A stretch of 53,966 nucleotides of DNA. Origin: Streptacidiphilus anmyonensis. Its GTDB lineage: Bacteria; Actinomycetota; Actinomycetes; Streptomycetales; Streptomycetaceae. Of the stretch, positions 8,501 through 15,912 are shown piece by piece; position 1 is the first letter of the stretch, and each line of letters opens with the position of its first letter. A program made the position numbers and the translations under genes. Location of the stretch: positions 21,159-75,124 of the forward strand of contig NZ_BBPQ01000017.1 of assembly GCF_000787855.1 (NCBI RefSeq). The letters run 5' to 3'. The notes beneath the pieces are model-generated. The model was not told where the DNA came from. It did no database searches and worked only from the letters and a program-made list of their open reading frames with translations.

Positions 8501-9155
8501 GGGCAGCACGCCGGGCAGTCGGCTGCGCGATCTGCCCAACGCCGAGGCGGAGGCGGACTTCGTCGCCGGACTCCTGCCTAGGGCCGTCCTGCTCACGCAC
8601 GGGACGGGAGCCGGCGGAACGCGGCCCGACGGGACGCGCACCGCAGCGCCGACCACCGCAGCGCCGAGCACCGCAGCGCCGACCACCGAGGCGCCGACCA
8701 GCGAACGCGTACTCGCCGAGCTCGGGCGCAGTCGGATCGCGCACTTCGCCTGCCACGCCGAGGCCGACACCGCGGACCCCTCGCGCAGCGGCCTGCTCCT
8801 GCTCGACGGGCCGCTGACCGTCTCGGCCCTCGGCGCGGAGGATCTCGAGTCGGTCGAGTTCGCCTTCCTGTCGGCCTGCGGCACCGCCCTCAACCGGGCT
8901 CGGGACCTGCTGGACGAGTCCATCCAGCTCGTCTCGGCGCTCCAACTCGCCGGCATCCCGCAGGTCGTCGGGACGCTCTGGGAGGTCGAGGACTTTCCCT
9001 CGCTCGCCGTGGTGCAGAGCTTCTACACCAGGCTGGGCGCGGAGTTCGACCCCTCCGCGGTCGCGCTGACGCTGCACGGGATCACCCGCCTCGTGCGCGA
9101 CGAGTGGCCGGACGCCCCGGGGATCTGGGCGGCGCACATGCACGCCGGATGCTGA
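5544..9155 (+). CDS. TPR-CHAT caspase-like protease
   Basis: A 1203-residue protein. GTG 5544 overlaps the upstream stop (GTGA); GTG 5559 is an alternative. Residues about 1-760 are TPR/alpha-solenoid repeats with recurring blocks such as DLDEAVELLRRVRAE and DLDRAVELLRTAASD. The C-terminal part, about 780-1203, is a CHAT domain: the His motif IAHFACHAEAD (His1071, with His1067 nearby) and the Cys motif FLSACGTA (Cys1112) give the caspase/gingipain-type dyad, followed by VGTLWEVEDFPSLAVVQSFY. TPR-CHAT proteins in other systems are proteases switched on by a partner, for example the one in type III-E CRISPR. A Thr/Ala/Pro linker of four tandem repeats lies at about 1033-1052, just before the His motif. 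There is no signal peptide. Being last in the regulator-TIR-unknown-CHAT set, it is the likely effector; the activation route is unknown. Confidence 0.92.
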   Translation: MNGSRVSAAAEAGEEEFLARLRRIGEDPSGEGAADPATARAAGRFLRREYREHGGVRPAAAYPLGLYYLRHSVARGVWPRRPAREIAVGLLTPIFFADAEPVPADLLPVVLAEARKRAARALRAALGTGDPDQLDGVAAQWRRIAAVTPYDAAEAVDVAEGLGVALANLFDHTGERAELDDVVAFCRPVLEHLPAGASPGPVRVILATTIAVRCERFGSFDLVGDLDQSIALMRAELAIREGRDRPPLLSSLAAVYLSRAESAQDPADVDEAVALARQAVELAGPRHPLRSSLEASMTAALLARYHLCGDPADLAEALTFSAGADTPVGTGSVSSVSGGRIAAALALGQSALADSASPDLDRAVELLRTAASDLPDASPVKPQLLQTLSAVLRHRHIVGSSAADLDAAVDVARLAVTVEQNADPRNRAKALSWLSWLLGARYEEAGDPRDADAAVAAGREAVTHVPVEELPAASAYYWGLVLALRCQHPGQAAETQEALQVLRRLATSPGTPPRFRSGATIGLAQTLRQRADRTEADLDEAVELLRRVRAEWDAETYHRALVEHKLAGALAERFAERGSRQDAAEGLALLTRSLHLTQVPVGLRLEAAVTAAALEEKVGAPGWTARAADRLAAAVDLLPLTAARTLHRADRQRLLGESSGLAARAAAFALADERPGESPGQRAARALGLLEAGRTVLLNQAYDTRGDLDGVRRAAPGLARRFLELREQLDRSDLETLGDAAAAPSSGAVVGTADAGRAGTGTAGVATAAQVLSLEEAAGDRRRAALAFAEVVEQIRALPGQSGFMRAPDAAELTAQAALGPIAVVNVAELRSDAFLVTSAGIRALRLPALTVDAATEAAERLHRAQETSDSDEMFRVLGWLWDAVAGPVLDELGLDRAPGPDGLWPRVWWVASGVLANMPLHAAGRYAAGSAANPGGDGDRPPESVLDRVVSSYAPNVRTLRYLRERSARSAARSRPDRGNLVVAMGSTPGSRLRDLPNAEAEADFVAGLLPRAVLLTHGTGAGGTRPDGTRTAAPTTAAPSTAAPTTEAPTSERVLAELGRSRIAHFACHAEADTADPSRSGLLLLDGPLTVSALGAEDLESVEFAFLSACGTALNRARDLLDESIQLVSALQLAGIPQVVGTLWEVEDFPSLAVVQSFYTRLGAEFDPSAVALTLHGITRLVRDEWPDAPGIWAAHMHAGC
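8640..8699 (+). repeat. 15-bp tandem repeat inside CHAT gene (4 units)
   Basis: Four 15-base units of the form ACCGCAGCGCCGACC lie head to tail (8640, 8655, 8670, 8685), with one or two changes in units 2 and 4. They are in frame and encode a flexible Thr-Ala-Ala-Pro-Thr type linker within the CHAT domain, between its first half and the catalytic His motif. Copy number probably varies between strains. Confidence 0.85.
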
Positions 9156-9187
9156 CGCGCCCTGACGCGCGATCAGTGCACGCGCTC

Positions 9188-9199
9188 AGCACCGGTGCT
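9188..9199. terminator. Palindrome between convergent genes, weak terminator candidate
   Basis: AGCACCGGTGCT is a perfect 12-base palindrome in the 43 bases between the convergent CHAT gene and the MarC-like gene, touching the stop codon of the latter. There is no loop or U-run, so terminator function is only a guess from position. Confidence 0.3.
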
Positions 9200-9843
9200 C
9201 AGTGCACGTTCCCCCAGGCGCGGATCGCGCGGTCCAGGCCGGTGAGGAAGAGCTCCACGCCGACGGCCGCGAGGAGCAGGCCCAGCAGCCGGGAGCACAT
9301 CTCCAGCGTGGTCGTGTGCACCTTGCGCAGCAGACCGGTCGTGGCGACCATGCAGACGGCGTCGATGAGAGCGACGGCGACGAAGGACGCCACGACGGTG
9401 GAGCGCCAGGCCCAGCCCTCCTTGCTGAGCGACTCCACCAGGACGGCGGTCACGGCCAGGGGGCTGACCACGTAGGGCAGGAGCAGCTCGCGGAAGCCGG
9501 AGACCAGCGGGTGCATCTCGTCCGCCTCCTCCTGGCTGTCCGCCCCCAGGTGCATCCCGAGGACCAGGCCCACCGCGTAGAGGAAGAAGATGATCCCGCC
9601 GGCCAACTCCAGTGACTCGGCGCTGATATGGAAGAAGTCCGTCACGTAGGGCGCCGTCCACGCGCACAGGGCGCCCAGCAGCGCCGACGCCGCCGAGGCG
9701 AGCAACGCCACGCGCCGCGCCTCCTGCGCGGTGCGCTCGCGCGCCACATGAGCGAACGTCAGCATCACCTTCGGCGGCCCCACGACCGCGAAGAAGGTGA
9801 CGAAGGTGCTGGTGACGTTGAGCGGCCCGGTGATGGAGGACAT
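9199..9843 (-). CDS. MarC/NAAT family integral membrane protein
   Basis: A 214-residue membrane protein with about six hydrophobic helices. ATG at 9843 was chosen because the protein then begins directly before the first helix (SSITGPLNVTSTFVTFFAVV); an in-frame ATG exists 15 codons upstream. Family hallmarks are the N-terminal VVGPPKVMLTF motif and a second half beginning LLLPYVVSPLAVTAVLVES, the repeated PxxxP region of MarC proteins. MarC proteins were once linked to antibiotic resistance, but their transport substrate is not established. It is last in a possible minus-strand run (11090 to 9199), 79 bases after the small Cys-containing gene. Confident of family, not of role. Confidence 0.82.
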   Translation of the reverse strand: MSSITGPLNVTSTFVTFFAVVGPPKVMLTFAHVARERTAQEARRVALLASAASALLGALCAWTAPYVTDFFHISAESLELAGGIIFFLYAVGLVLGMHLGADSQEEADEMHPLVSGFRELLLPYVVSPLAVTAVLVESLSKEGWAWRSTVVASFVAVALIDAVCMVATTGLLRKVHTTTLEMCSRLLGLLLAAVGVELFLTGLDRAIRAWGNVH

Positions 9844-9922
9844 GGCCCGATGATCCCGTACGCCGGACGCCTCGGCGCCCAGCGGCACGACCGGCGCACC
9901 GGCCGGAGCGGCGCGGGGCCGC

Positions 9923-10180
9923 TCAGGGGTCGGGTTCGCGCGGGCTGCCCTCGGCCCAGACCTCCTCCAGCGCCGCCAGCCGGTCCCAGCACTCCCCGCA
10001 GCGGCAAGCCGGCGTGACCGCGTGCACCTCGGTGACCGGTCTGACGTCGCCGACCAGCGGGAAGTACCGGCCGCACAAGGCGGTGGCCGAGCCCTGGCGG
10101 ACGACGTGCCAGCGCACGTGCTCTCCCCCTTCGAGGGGATCGGCGGGCCGGTGCTGTGCGCGCAGTTCGTAGCCGCTCAT
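9923..10180 (-). CDS. Small Cys-motif protein, possibly zinc binding
   Basis: An 85-residue protein from ATG 10180, with GGAGGAGACG-type purine-rich sequence just upstream on its strand. The start fits because the frame above it is non-conserved-looking. It contains HVVRQGSATALCGRYFPL followed by a C-terminal CRCGECWDRL, that is Cys and His residues spaced as in small actinobacterial zinc-ribbon-like proteins. No DNA-binding helix is evident. Zinc binding is inferred from Cys spacing only. It lies in the same direction as its neighbours on both sides and may be cotranscribed with them. Confidence 0.65.
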   Translation of the reverse strand: MSGYELRAQHRPADPLEGGEHVRWHVVRQGSATALCGRYFPLVGDVRPVTEVHAVTPACRCGECWDRLAALEEVWAEGSPREPDP

Positions 10181-10238
10181 CGTCTCCTCCCACCGTTCGA
10201 CCGGCGGCCACCCGCCCGGGTCGGTGCCGTTCGCCGGA

Positions 10239-10475
10239 TCAGTGCCACACGTCGGGTCCGCCGCCGTGCCACTCCACCAGGCGCGGATCGTCGAGGTCCT
10301 CGTCCTGGAGCCCGGCGCGGCGCATGAGGTACAGGACATCCTCCAGGCCGTGCGCGACACCGACGTGGGCGGTGACGATGTCCACGCGCCGGAACGGGTG
10401 CTCGTCCGCGTCGGTGACGGGGTGCACGACGACGTGCGCGGCTTGGCCGCTGCTCTCGGGCGGTGGCTCGCTCAT
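10239..10475 (-). CDS. Conserved small hypothetical protein (78 aa)
   Basis: A 78-residue protein with the pattern EDVLYLMRRAGLQDEDLDD followed by WHGGGPDVWH, which I recognise as a widespread Streptomyces hypothetical family (… L.D..LV.W.GGGP..W). The first half (VVVHPVTDADEHPFRRVDI) looks like beta strands. No function is known to me. The start is ATG 10475, with a weak GGGG upstream. It is 45 bases downstream of the membrane gene on the same strand. Confidence 0.7.
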   Translation of the reverse strand: MSEPPPESSGQAAHVVVHPVTDADEHPFRRVDIVTAHVGVAHGLEDVLYLMRRAGLQDEDLDDPRLVEWHGGGPDVWH

Positions 10476-10520
10476 ACCCCCAGCCTGCTGCCATGGGCGT
10501 CCTCATGCATCCGCGCGGGC

Positions 10521-11090
10521 TCAGCGAGCCGGCCGCGGGGAGAACCGCTCCTGGGCGTGGCGGGCGGTGACCTTGGCGATTTCGTGCCAGAAGGGGACGG
10601 CGGTGAGGTAGGCGCCGAGCCCGGACAGGATGCCGAGCGAGAGGTCCACGCTGACGCGTCCCTCCTTGGCCCAGTAGACGTCCTGGAGGTCCAGCAGGAG
10701 CGCGAACTCGTCCGCGATCAGCGCGACGCCCGCGCCGTAGGCCGCGCCGACCCCCGGATGGCCGGTGAACTTCGCGTCGCCGCGGACGGCGACCAGCCCG
10801 ACGCCCGCGAGCGTGGCGATGCCGATGTTGTAGTGATGCAGGTGGCGGCCCCCGGCTGAGATGTCGCCCCAGGGCAGCCAGCCCCCGCGGATCCCGTGCG
10901 TGATCAGGCGGACCGTGCCGAACGTCGCGCCGAACGAGACCCACGTGGCCAGCAGCGACCGCTGGACGGGGGACGTGTGCCGGTCCAGGGCCGCGCGCCA
11001 GCGGGCGGGCAGAGGGGAGCCCGGAGGGCATTCCTCCGGGCCCGGGGCGGACGGACTCCGCCCGTGGTCGCTTCCGGTCCCCTGGGACAT
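10521..11090 (-). CDS. Integral membrane protein with HLHHYN motif
   Basis: A 189-residue protein from ATG 11090, preceded by GGGAGACGCC. After a Pro/Ser-rich start (about 1-40) there are four or five hydrophobic segments. The most distinctive motif is GRHLHHYNIGIATLAGVG, a His cluster at a helix start that is typical of an uncharacterised actinobacterial membrane family with a (H)xHHxxxGI motif. A second conserved-looking block is AYGAGVALIADEFALLLDL, with acidic residues inside a membrane helix. The clustered His and Asp/Glu could bind metal, but this is inference. It is divergent from the DHA2 exporter at 11294. Confidence 0.72.
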   Translation of the reverse strand: MSQGTGSDHGRSPSAPGPEECPPGSPLPARWRAALDRHTSPVQRSLLATWVSFGATFGTVRLITHGIRGGWLPWGDISAGGRHLHHYNIGIATLAGVGLVAVRGDAKFTGHPGVGAAYGAGVALIADEFALLLDLQDVYWAKEGRVSVDLSLGILSGLGAYLTAVPFWHEIAKVTARHAQERFSPRPAR

Positions 11091-11242
11091 GGCGTCTCCC
11101 TGTCCGTGCGCGGGCGGTCCGTGCGGGCGGGCCCTGCCTCGATGGTCTCCCCACCTGCGCCGCCGCGCAGGTCCGAGCGGCGGCGCACGCGATGCTCGCC
11201 TACCGTGAAAGGCATCCGAAGACGGTGGGGGAAGCCAGAGGC

Positions 11243-11269
11243 CAGACGTGTCAGACGTGTCAGACGTGT
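11243..11269. repeat. Three tandem 9-bp repeats upstream of MFS exporter
   Basis: CAGACGTGT occurs three times head to tail (11243, 11252, 11261), ending 24 bases before the TTG start of the exporter and lying in the 204-base divergent promoter region. Its position fits either an iterated operator for a regulator or simple slippage; no HTH gene is adjacent. Confidence 0.75.
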
Positions 11270-11293
11270 GCGACGACTCGCAGGAGTACAGCC

Positions 11294-12856
11294 TTGAGCA
11301 GCACAGCCGGCGGCACATCATCCCGATATCTGGTCCTCGCGGCGATGATCTTCGCCGTCGCGATGACGTTCATCGATCAGACCATCGTGTCGATCGCGGT
11401 GCCCGAGATCCAGCGCGAACTGGGCCTGTCCGCCACCGGCGTGCAGTGGGCGGTCAACGCGTACCTGCTGACCTTGGCCGCCTTCTTCGCCTTCGGCGGA
11501 CGCCTGGCCGACACGGTGGGTCACCGCAGGATGGTCGTGCTCGGCGTGGTGGTCTTCGCCGGGGCCTCGGCCTGCTGCGGGTTCACTCCCAAGGGCGGGT
11601 TGGCGGAGGGCTGGCTGATCACCTTCCGCGCCGTCCAGGGCGTCGGCGGCGCGATCATGTTCCCCGCGGCGCTGGCGATCGTGGTCCAGAGCTTCGCCCT
11701 GCGGGAACGGGGCCGGGCCCTGGCCCTGTTCTTCGGCATCGCGGGCGGACTGACGGCCATCGGGCCGGTCCTGGGCGGCTACCTGACCCAGTGGACCTGG
11801 CGTGCCATCTTCTGGGTCAACCTGCCGGTGGCGGCGATCGCGCTGATCCTGATCGCCGTCTCCAAACCGGAGACCGAGAGCCGGCCGGCCCGGATGGACT
11901 ACCGCGGCCTGGCGCTGATCGCGGGCGGGGTCGGGCTGAGCGTGTTCGGCTTCCAGCAGTCGCAGACGTGGGGCTGGTCGAACCCGGCCATCGGACTGTG
12001 CATCGCCCTGGGCGTACTGCTGCTGGTCGCCTTCGTGCTGGTCGAGAAGCGCACCGAGTCGCCGCTCATCCAGGTGGACATCTTCCGGATCCGGGCCTTC
12101 GCCGCGCAGAACCTCGTGCTCGGCATCTCCATGCTCGTCTTCGTCCCGGTCTTCTTCTTCTCCAGCGAGTACGCCCAGATCGCCCTCGGCGACTCCTCCT
12201 CGGAGGCCGGCATCTTCCTGCTCTACTTCTTCATCGGCTTCGTGATCGCGTCCCAGCTCGGTGGTCGCATGCTCGACCGGATCGGCGCGAAGCGACCGGT
12301 GGTCCTCGGCTGCGTGCTGGCCGCCGTCGGGTTCTACCTGTGGGCGCGCAACGCGACCACGCTCAGCTTCAGCTCGCAGCAGTGGGACGTCATCCTGGCC
12401 GGGGCCGGGATGGGCTTCATGCTCAGCCCCGCGAGCACGGACGCGGTCAACCGGGCGTCCCGGCTGTCCTACGGCGAGGCGACCGGCATCACCCAGACGG
12501 TCCGCAACTACGCCGCGAGTCTCGGGCTGGCGATCCTCGGGACCGTGCTCGTCACCGACCTGCGCTCCCAGGTCACCGACTCGCTGGTCGGGCAGGGCGT
12601 GCCGCCCGCACAGGCGGCCTCGCAGGCCGCGCACCTGTCGCAGCTCCAGGCCAGTGGCAGTTCGAGCACCGCCGCGATCCCGCACTTCTTCCGTGTCGAC
12701 TTCGCCCACGCCACGCAGACCGTCCTGTACTGGATGGCCGCCATCATGGCGGTGGCCGCCCTCGCCGCGATCGTCGGCCTGCGGCCGGGCCTCCAGGCCG
12801 ACAGGCCGGTCGAGGAGCCCGCCCCGATGACGGCCGAGCGGAACCAGGGCCCCTGA
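11294..12856 (+). CDS. DHA2-type MFS drug exporter
   Basis: A 520-residue multidrug exporter of the EmrB/QacA (DHA2, 14-TM) family. I chose TTG 11294: CAGGAG lies 7 bases upstream and the frame above it only encodes the 9-base repeats. Motif evidence: first helix VLAAMIFAVAMTFIDQTIVS with the DHA2 DxTIVxxAxP pattern, GGRLADTVGHRRM (motif A between TM2 and TM3) and GGLTAIGPVLGGYL (motif C of antiporters). The length fits the family. It acts in the cytoplasmic membrane, exporting hydrophobic compounds by proton antiport. There is no TetR-type regulator beside it; the divergent neighbour is a membrane protein. A second DHA2 exporter lies at 48642. Confidence 0.9.
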   Translation: MSSTAGGTSSRYLVLAAMIFAVAMTFIDQTIVSIAVPEIQRELGLSATGVQWAVNAYLLTLAAFFAFGGRLADTVGHRRMVVLGVVVFAGASACCGFTPKGGLAEGWLITFRAVQGVGGAIMFPAALAIVVQSFALRERGRALALFFGIAGGLTAIGPVLGGYLTQWTWRAIFWVNLPVAAIALILIAVSKPETESRPARMDYRGLALIAGGVGLSVFGFQQSQTWGWSNPAIGLCIALGVLLLVAFVLVEKRTESPLIQVDIFRIRAFAAQNLVLGISMLVFVPVFFFSSEYAQIALGDSSSEAGIFLLYFFIGFVIASQLGGRMLDRIGAKRPVVLGCVLAAVGFYLWARNATTLSFSSQQWDVILAGAGMGFMLSPASTDAVNRASRLSYGEATGITQTVRNYAASLGLAILGTVLVTDLRSQVTDSLVGQGVPPAQAASQAAHLSQLQASGSSSTAAIPHFFRVDFAHATQTVLYWMAAIMAVAALAAIVGLRPGLQADRPVEEPAPMTAERNQGP

Positions 12857-13240
12857 CCCTCGCGTGCGGTGACGCTGACACGTCAGCCGCCGACCACGGC
12901 CGGCGGACGCCGGGAGCTGGGTGACTCGGCCGGGCGAGGACGGCACGCGGGCGTGGCCCGGTCGCCCGGCAGACCCGAACGCCCCGGGCGGCGTCCGTCG
13001 ACCGGGCCGCGTCGAGACGCCGCTCCGGACCGTCGTCCCGGCACGGCCGACGACGTGAGCCCGTAGGGGGCGAGCCGCGCCGGGCGCCGCGCCCAGGCCG
13101 TGAAGGTTCCGCTGTCGCCGTGGCCGCCCGAGGCGGCGAAAACCGGTGGAGGCGCCGGGCGGTGCGCCGCTACGCTGCCCCGCGATGATGACTCCTTCCC
13201 ACCACAGAATGGGGGTCCCGTCCGCGCAAGGTGAGTGCTG
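12857..13240. other. 384-bp intergenic region without a supported gene
   Basis: Open frames here on either strand are Arg/Pro/Gly-rich and look like G+C artefacts. The only structure seen is a near palindrome GCTGACACGTCAGC around 12875. The promoter for the three-gene MoxR module must lie in this stretch, but I cannot pick out a convincing -10/-35. Confidence 0.6.
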
Positions 13241-14605
13241 ATGGCCACTCCACCCGCGAACGGGGACGTTCGAACCCCCTCCTGGCGGCTCCACCTGTGG
13301 AGGCGCGTACGCGAGTTCGCCGTGCCGCCGCCCATGATCGCGAGCGCGAGCGCACGCCGTTCCGTCGGCGACTGGGCGGGCGCGTGCGCGGCCGCCCGCG
13401 TGCACGTCGACCTCGACCTCCGGGACGTCGCCCGCCGACACGGTCGCGAGCTCGCCTCCCGGATCCGCGCCGACCTGCGGTCGCTCGCCCCCGACCTGCT
13501 GCGCTGGCACCTGCCGCGGAGCGCCCCGCACGGCTTGCTGCGGCCCGGACTGACCGTCAGCCTTGCACGCTACGCGCCGACCGACGTGGCCGCGCCGCTG
13601 CCGCTGCATCTCGTGGCCCGGACCCCGCCCGGGTGGGCCGACGCCGGGCAGTGGTTCAGCCTCGCGCTGTGGGACCCGGCCCGCCCGCACGTGGACGCGG
13701 GCCTGCACCCGCACCCGCATCCGAGCCGTCGGTTCCGCCTCGACCTGCACCGGCACCTGTGGGATGCGGGCGCGAGCCACGCGTTGCGGGCCCGCTCCGG
13801 AATCGACCGTCCTGACCGACCCGCCCTGGACCGGTGGGCGTCGGAGGCGGAGCTGCTGCTCCGCGCCGACGGTCGCGGAAGCGGACGCCTCGGGGTGCGG
13901 CTCGGCTCCCGAACGCTGCTCGTCCTCGGGCGGACCGCCGCCGCATCACCCGTCGTCTCGGCCTCCGCGGAGGCGGGCGATCACGCGCTGCCACTGCTCC
14001 CCGACGCGGCGACCTGGGCGACGCCCGACGTGGAGCTGCTCCGCGCGGGTTTGATCGAGCCGGAGGCGCTGCACCCGCTCGTGGCCGCCGCTTTGGCGCC
14101 GGGACGTCCCGCAGCCGCGCCTGAAACAGCCGCCGCCGCGGGCGAGAGGGAGCAGGCGCGCCCGCACACCGTCGAGTGCGGGGGAGCTCGGCACCGGATC
14201 GCCGTCGTCGACGGCGTGCTGGCGCCGTTGGACCACGACGCTGACGAGCTTCGTCGGGAGGAGTTGCTGGCCGCCCTGTCCGGCACACCGCTTCCCTGCC
14301 TGCGGGCCATCGACCAGGCGCACCGCGACCCGGCGTCACTGGACGACGTCCGGGGCCGACTCGACCACGGCGACGTCGACGGTGCGATCGCCCTCGTCAC
14401 GTCCCTGCTCGGCCCCGACGCCGTGCTCCGCGACGGCGCGCTCAGGGACGAGTTGGCCGCGGCCGCGCTGCGACGGGTCGATCACGGCCTCTACCGCGCG
14501 GGCCTCGCCCCCTCGCAGGCCAGACCGCTGCCTCGCCCGGCCCGCCGGGACGACCCGCTTCGCCGCGCGCTGCGCACCCGCCCGCGCGACGGCCTCCGCC
14601 GCTGA
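13241..14605 (+). CDS. Unknown 454-residue protein heading MoxR/VWA module
   Basis: ATG 13241 follows AAGGTGAG with good spacing; GTG 13235 is an alternative. I do not recognise a named domain. Residues about 25-75 (MIASASARRSVGDWAGACAA then a VDLDLRDVARRHG block) resemble a motif I associate with Streptomyces hypothetical proteins encoded beside MoxR/VWA pairs. A middle part is Arg/His/Trp-rich (WFSLALWDPARPHVDAGLHP), followed by beta-like stretches (ELLLRADGRG, RTLLVLGRT). A C-terminal segment (about 300-415) has RHRIAVVDGVLAPLDHDADE. No membrane helix or nucleotide-binding loop is seen. It is 62 bases before the ATPase, so it is probably in the same operon and may be the client or target-recognition part of the module (inference). 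Confidence 0.75.
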   Translation: MATPPANGDVRTPSWRLHLWRRVREFAVPPPMIASASARRSVGDWAGACAAARVHVDLDLRDVARRHGRELASRIRADLRSLAPDLLRWHLPRSAPHGLLRPGLTVSLARYAPTDVAAPLPLHLVARTPPGWADAGQWFSLALWDPARPHVDAGLHPHPHPSRRFRLDLHRHLWDAGASHALRARSGIDRPDRPALDRWASEAELLLRADGRGSGRLGVRLGSRTLLVLGRTAAASPVVSASAEAGDHALPLLPDAATWATPDVELLRAGLIEPEALHPLVAAALAPGRPAAAPETAAAAGEREQARPHTVECGGARHRIAVVDGVLAPLDHDADELRREELLAALSGTPLPCLRAIDQAHRDPASLDDVRGRLDHGDVDGAIALVTSLLGPDAVLRDGALRDELAAAALRRVDHGLYRAGLAPSQARPLPRPARRDDPLRRALRTRPRDGLRR

Positions 14606-14667
14606 CCGACCGGTACCGCCCCCGCGCCCCGGGCGCTCCCACGCTTCGACCGAACAAAGGTGATCTC

Positions 14668-15912
14668 ATGCCCTCCTCCGCTCCCGTCTCCCAACTCGAC
14701 GTCGCAGACGAACTGCTGGCCCTGCTGACCGACAGCACCACGGAACCCCGAGACGACCGGCAACTCGAAGCGCTCACCCTGGCCGTGGCGGCGGACCTGC
14801 CCGTGCTGCTCTGGGGCGAGCCCGGAATCGGCAAGACCGCCGCCCTCACCCAGCTCGCCGCGGCGCTCGACCTGCCGCTGACCACGGTCATCGCCAGCGT
14901 CCACGAGCCCTCCGACTTCTCCGGGCTGCCGGTCGTCGGGGACGACCCCGCCCGGCAGGGCGTCCCGCTGGCCCCGCCCGACTGGGCGGTCCGCCTGGTC
15001 CGAGCGGGAAAGGGCCTGCTCTTCCTCGATGAGCTCTCCACCGCGCCCCCGGCGGTCCAGGCGGCGCTGCTGCGCCTGGTGCTGGAACGGCGCGTCGGCT
15101 CGCTGCAACTTCCGGCCGGTGTCCGCATCGTGGCCGCCGCCAACCCGCGTGCCTCGGCTGCCGACGGCTGGGAGCTCAGCCCACCCCTGGCCAACCGCTT
15201 CGTCCACCTCCAGTGGACGCACGACCACGACGTCGTGGTCCGCGGCCTCGGCGGCACCTGGCCACGGGCCGATCTTCCGCGTCTCGCCCCGGAGCGGTTG
15301 CCCGAAGCGGTGGCCCTGGCGCGGCGCGCGGTCTGCGGGCTGCTCGCCGTCCGGCCCGGGCTGGTGCACCGGCTCCCCGAGAACGAGACCCGCCGGGGCG
15401 GCGCCTGGCCCTCGCCGCGCAGTTGGGAGATGACGCTGCGTCTGATCGCCTTCGCCACCGCGGCCGGCTCGTCCAGGGATGTGCTCTCGCAGCTGGTCCG
15501 GGGCACGGTCGGCGACGGCCCCGGGCTGGAGTTGCTCTCCAGCATGGACCGGATGGACCTCCCAGACGCCGAGACGCTGCTCGCCGACCCGGAGGCGGCC
15601 GTGCTGCCCGAGCGCGGCGACCTGCGTCAGGCCGTGCTGGACGCCGTGGTCGCGGCGGTCCGCAGCCGTCCCGAGCCGGCCCGTTGGGACGCGGCCTGGC
15701 GGCTCCTGGTCCGGGCCGTGGAGACCGGCGCGCCGGACCTGGTCGTGGTCCCCGCGACCACGCTCGCCTCGCTGCGGCGGGAGGGTTGGAGCGTGCCACC
15801 CGTCATCGACGCGCTCGCCGGGGCCGTCTCGCTCTCCCGGCGTGCCGATCGCGCCGCGGCCGCCGCGCTCGCGAAGCCCGGCGCGGCCTCGGGAGCGGGG
15901 GCGGCCCGATGA
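14668..15912 (+). CDS. MoxR-type AAA+ ATPase
   Basis: A 414-residue AAA+ protein starting at ATG 14668 after AAGGTGA. Walker A is GEPGIGKT (50-57), Walker B is LLFLDELSTAP with Asp121-Glu122, and sensor-1-like IVAAANPRAS follows. The pattern FSGLPVVGDDPARQGVPLAP between them is typical of MoxR-class ATPases, which act as chaperones that load or remodel partners of VWA proteins. A C-terminal helical lid and an Ala-rich tail end the chain. Its stop overlaps the next start as ATGA, so the two proteins are made together. The ATPase-VWA pairing matches the RavA-ViaA/MoxR-CoxE style of organisation; the client here is not known. Confidence 0.88.
   Translation: MPSSAPVSQLDVADELLALLTDSTTEPRDDRQLEALTLAVAADLPVLLWGEPGIGKTAALTQLAAALDLPLTTVIASVHEPSDFSGLPVVGDDPARQGVPLAPPDWAVRLVRAGKGLLFLDELSTAPPAVQAALLRLVLERRVGSLQLPAGVRIVAAANPRASAADGWELSPPLANRFVHLQWTHDHDVVVRGLGGTWPRADLPRLAPERLPEAVALARRAVCGLLAVRPGLVHRLPENETRRGGAWPSPRSWEMTLRLIAFATAAGSSRDVLSQLVRGTVGDGPGLELLSSMDRMDLPDAETLLADPEAAVLPERGDLRQAVLDAVVAAVRSRPEPARWDAAWRLLVRAVETGAPDLVVVPATTLASLRREGWSVPPVIDALAGAVSLSRRADRAAAAALAKPGAASGAGAAR

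Noticed and set aside
8640-8699. CRISPR-like array
   Set aside because: Units are contiguous with no spacers and are in frame within a gene. The other tandem repeats in the window are also contiguous.
11318-13780. 820-codon minus-strand open frame
   Set aside because: It spans the MFS exporter and the intergenic region in antisense and encodes a low-complexity Gly/Arg/Glu/Asp/His string.
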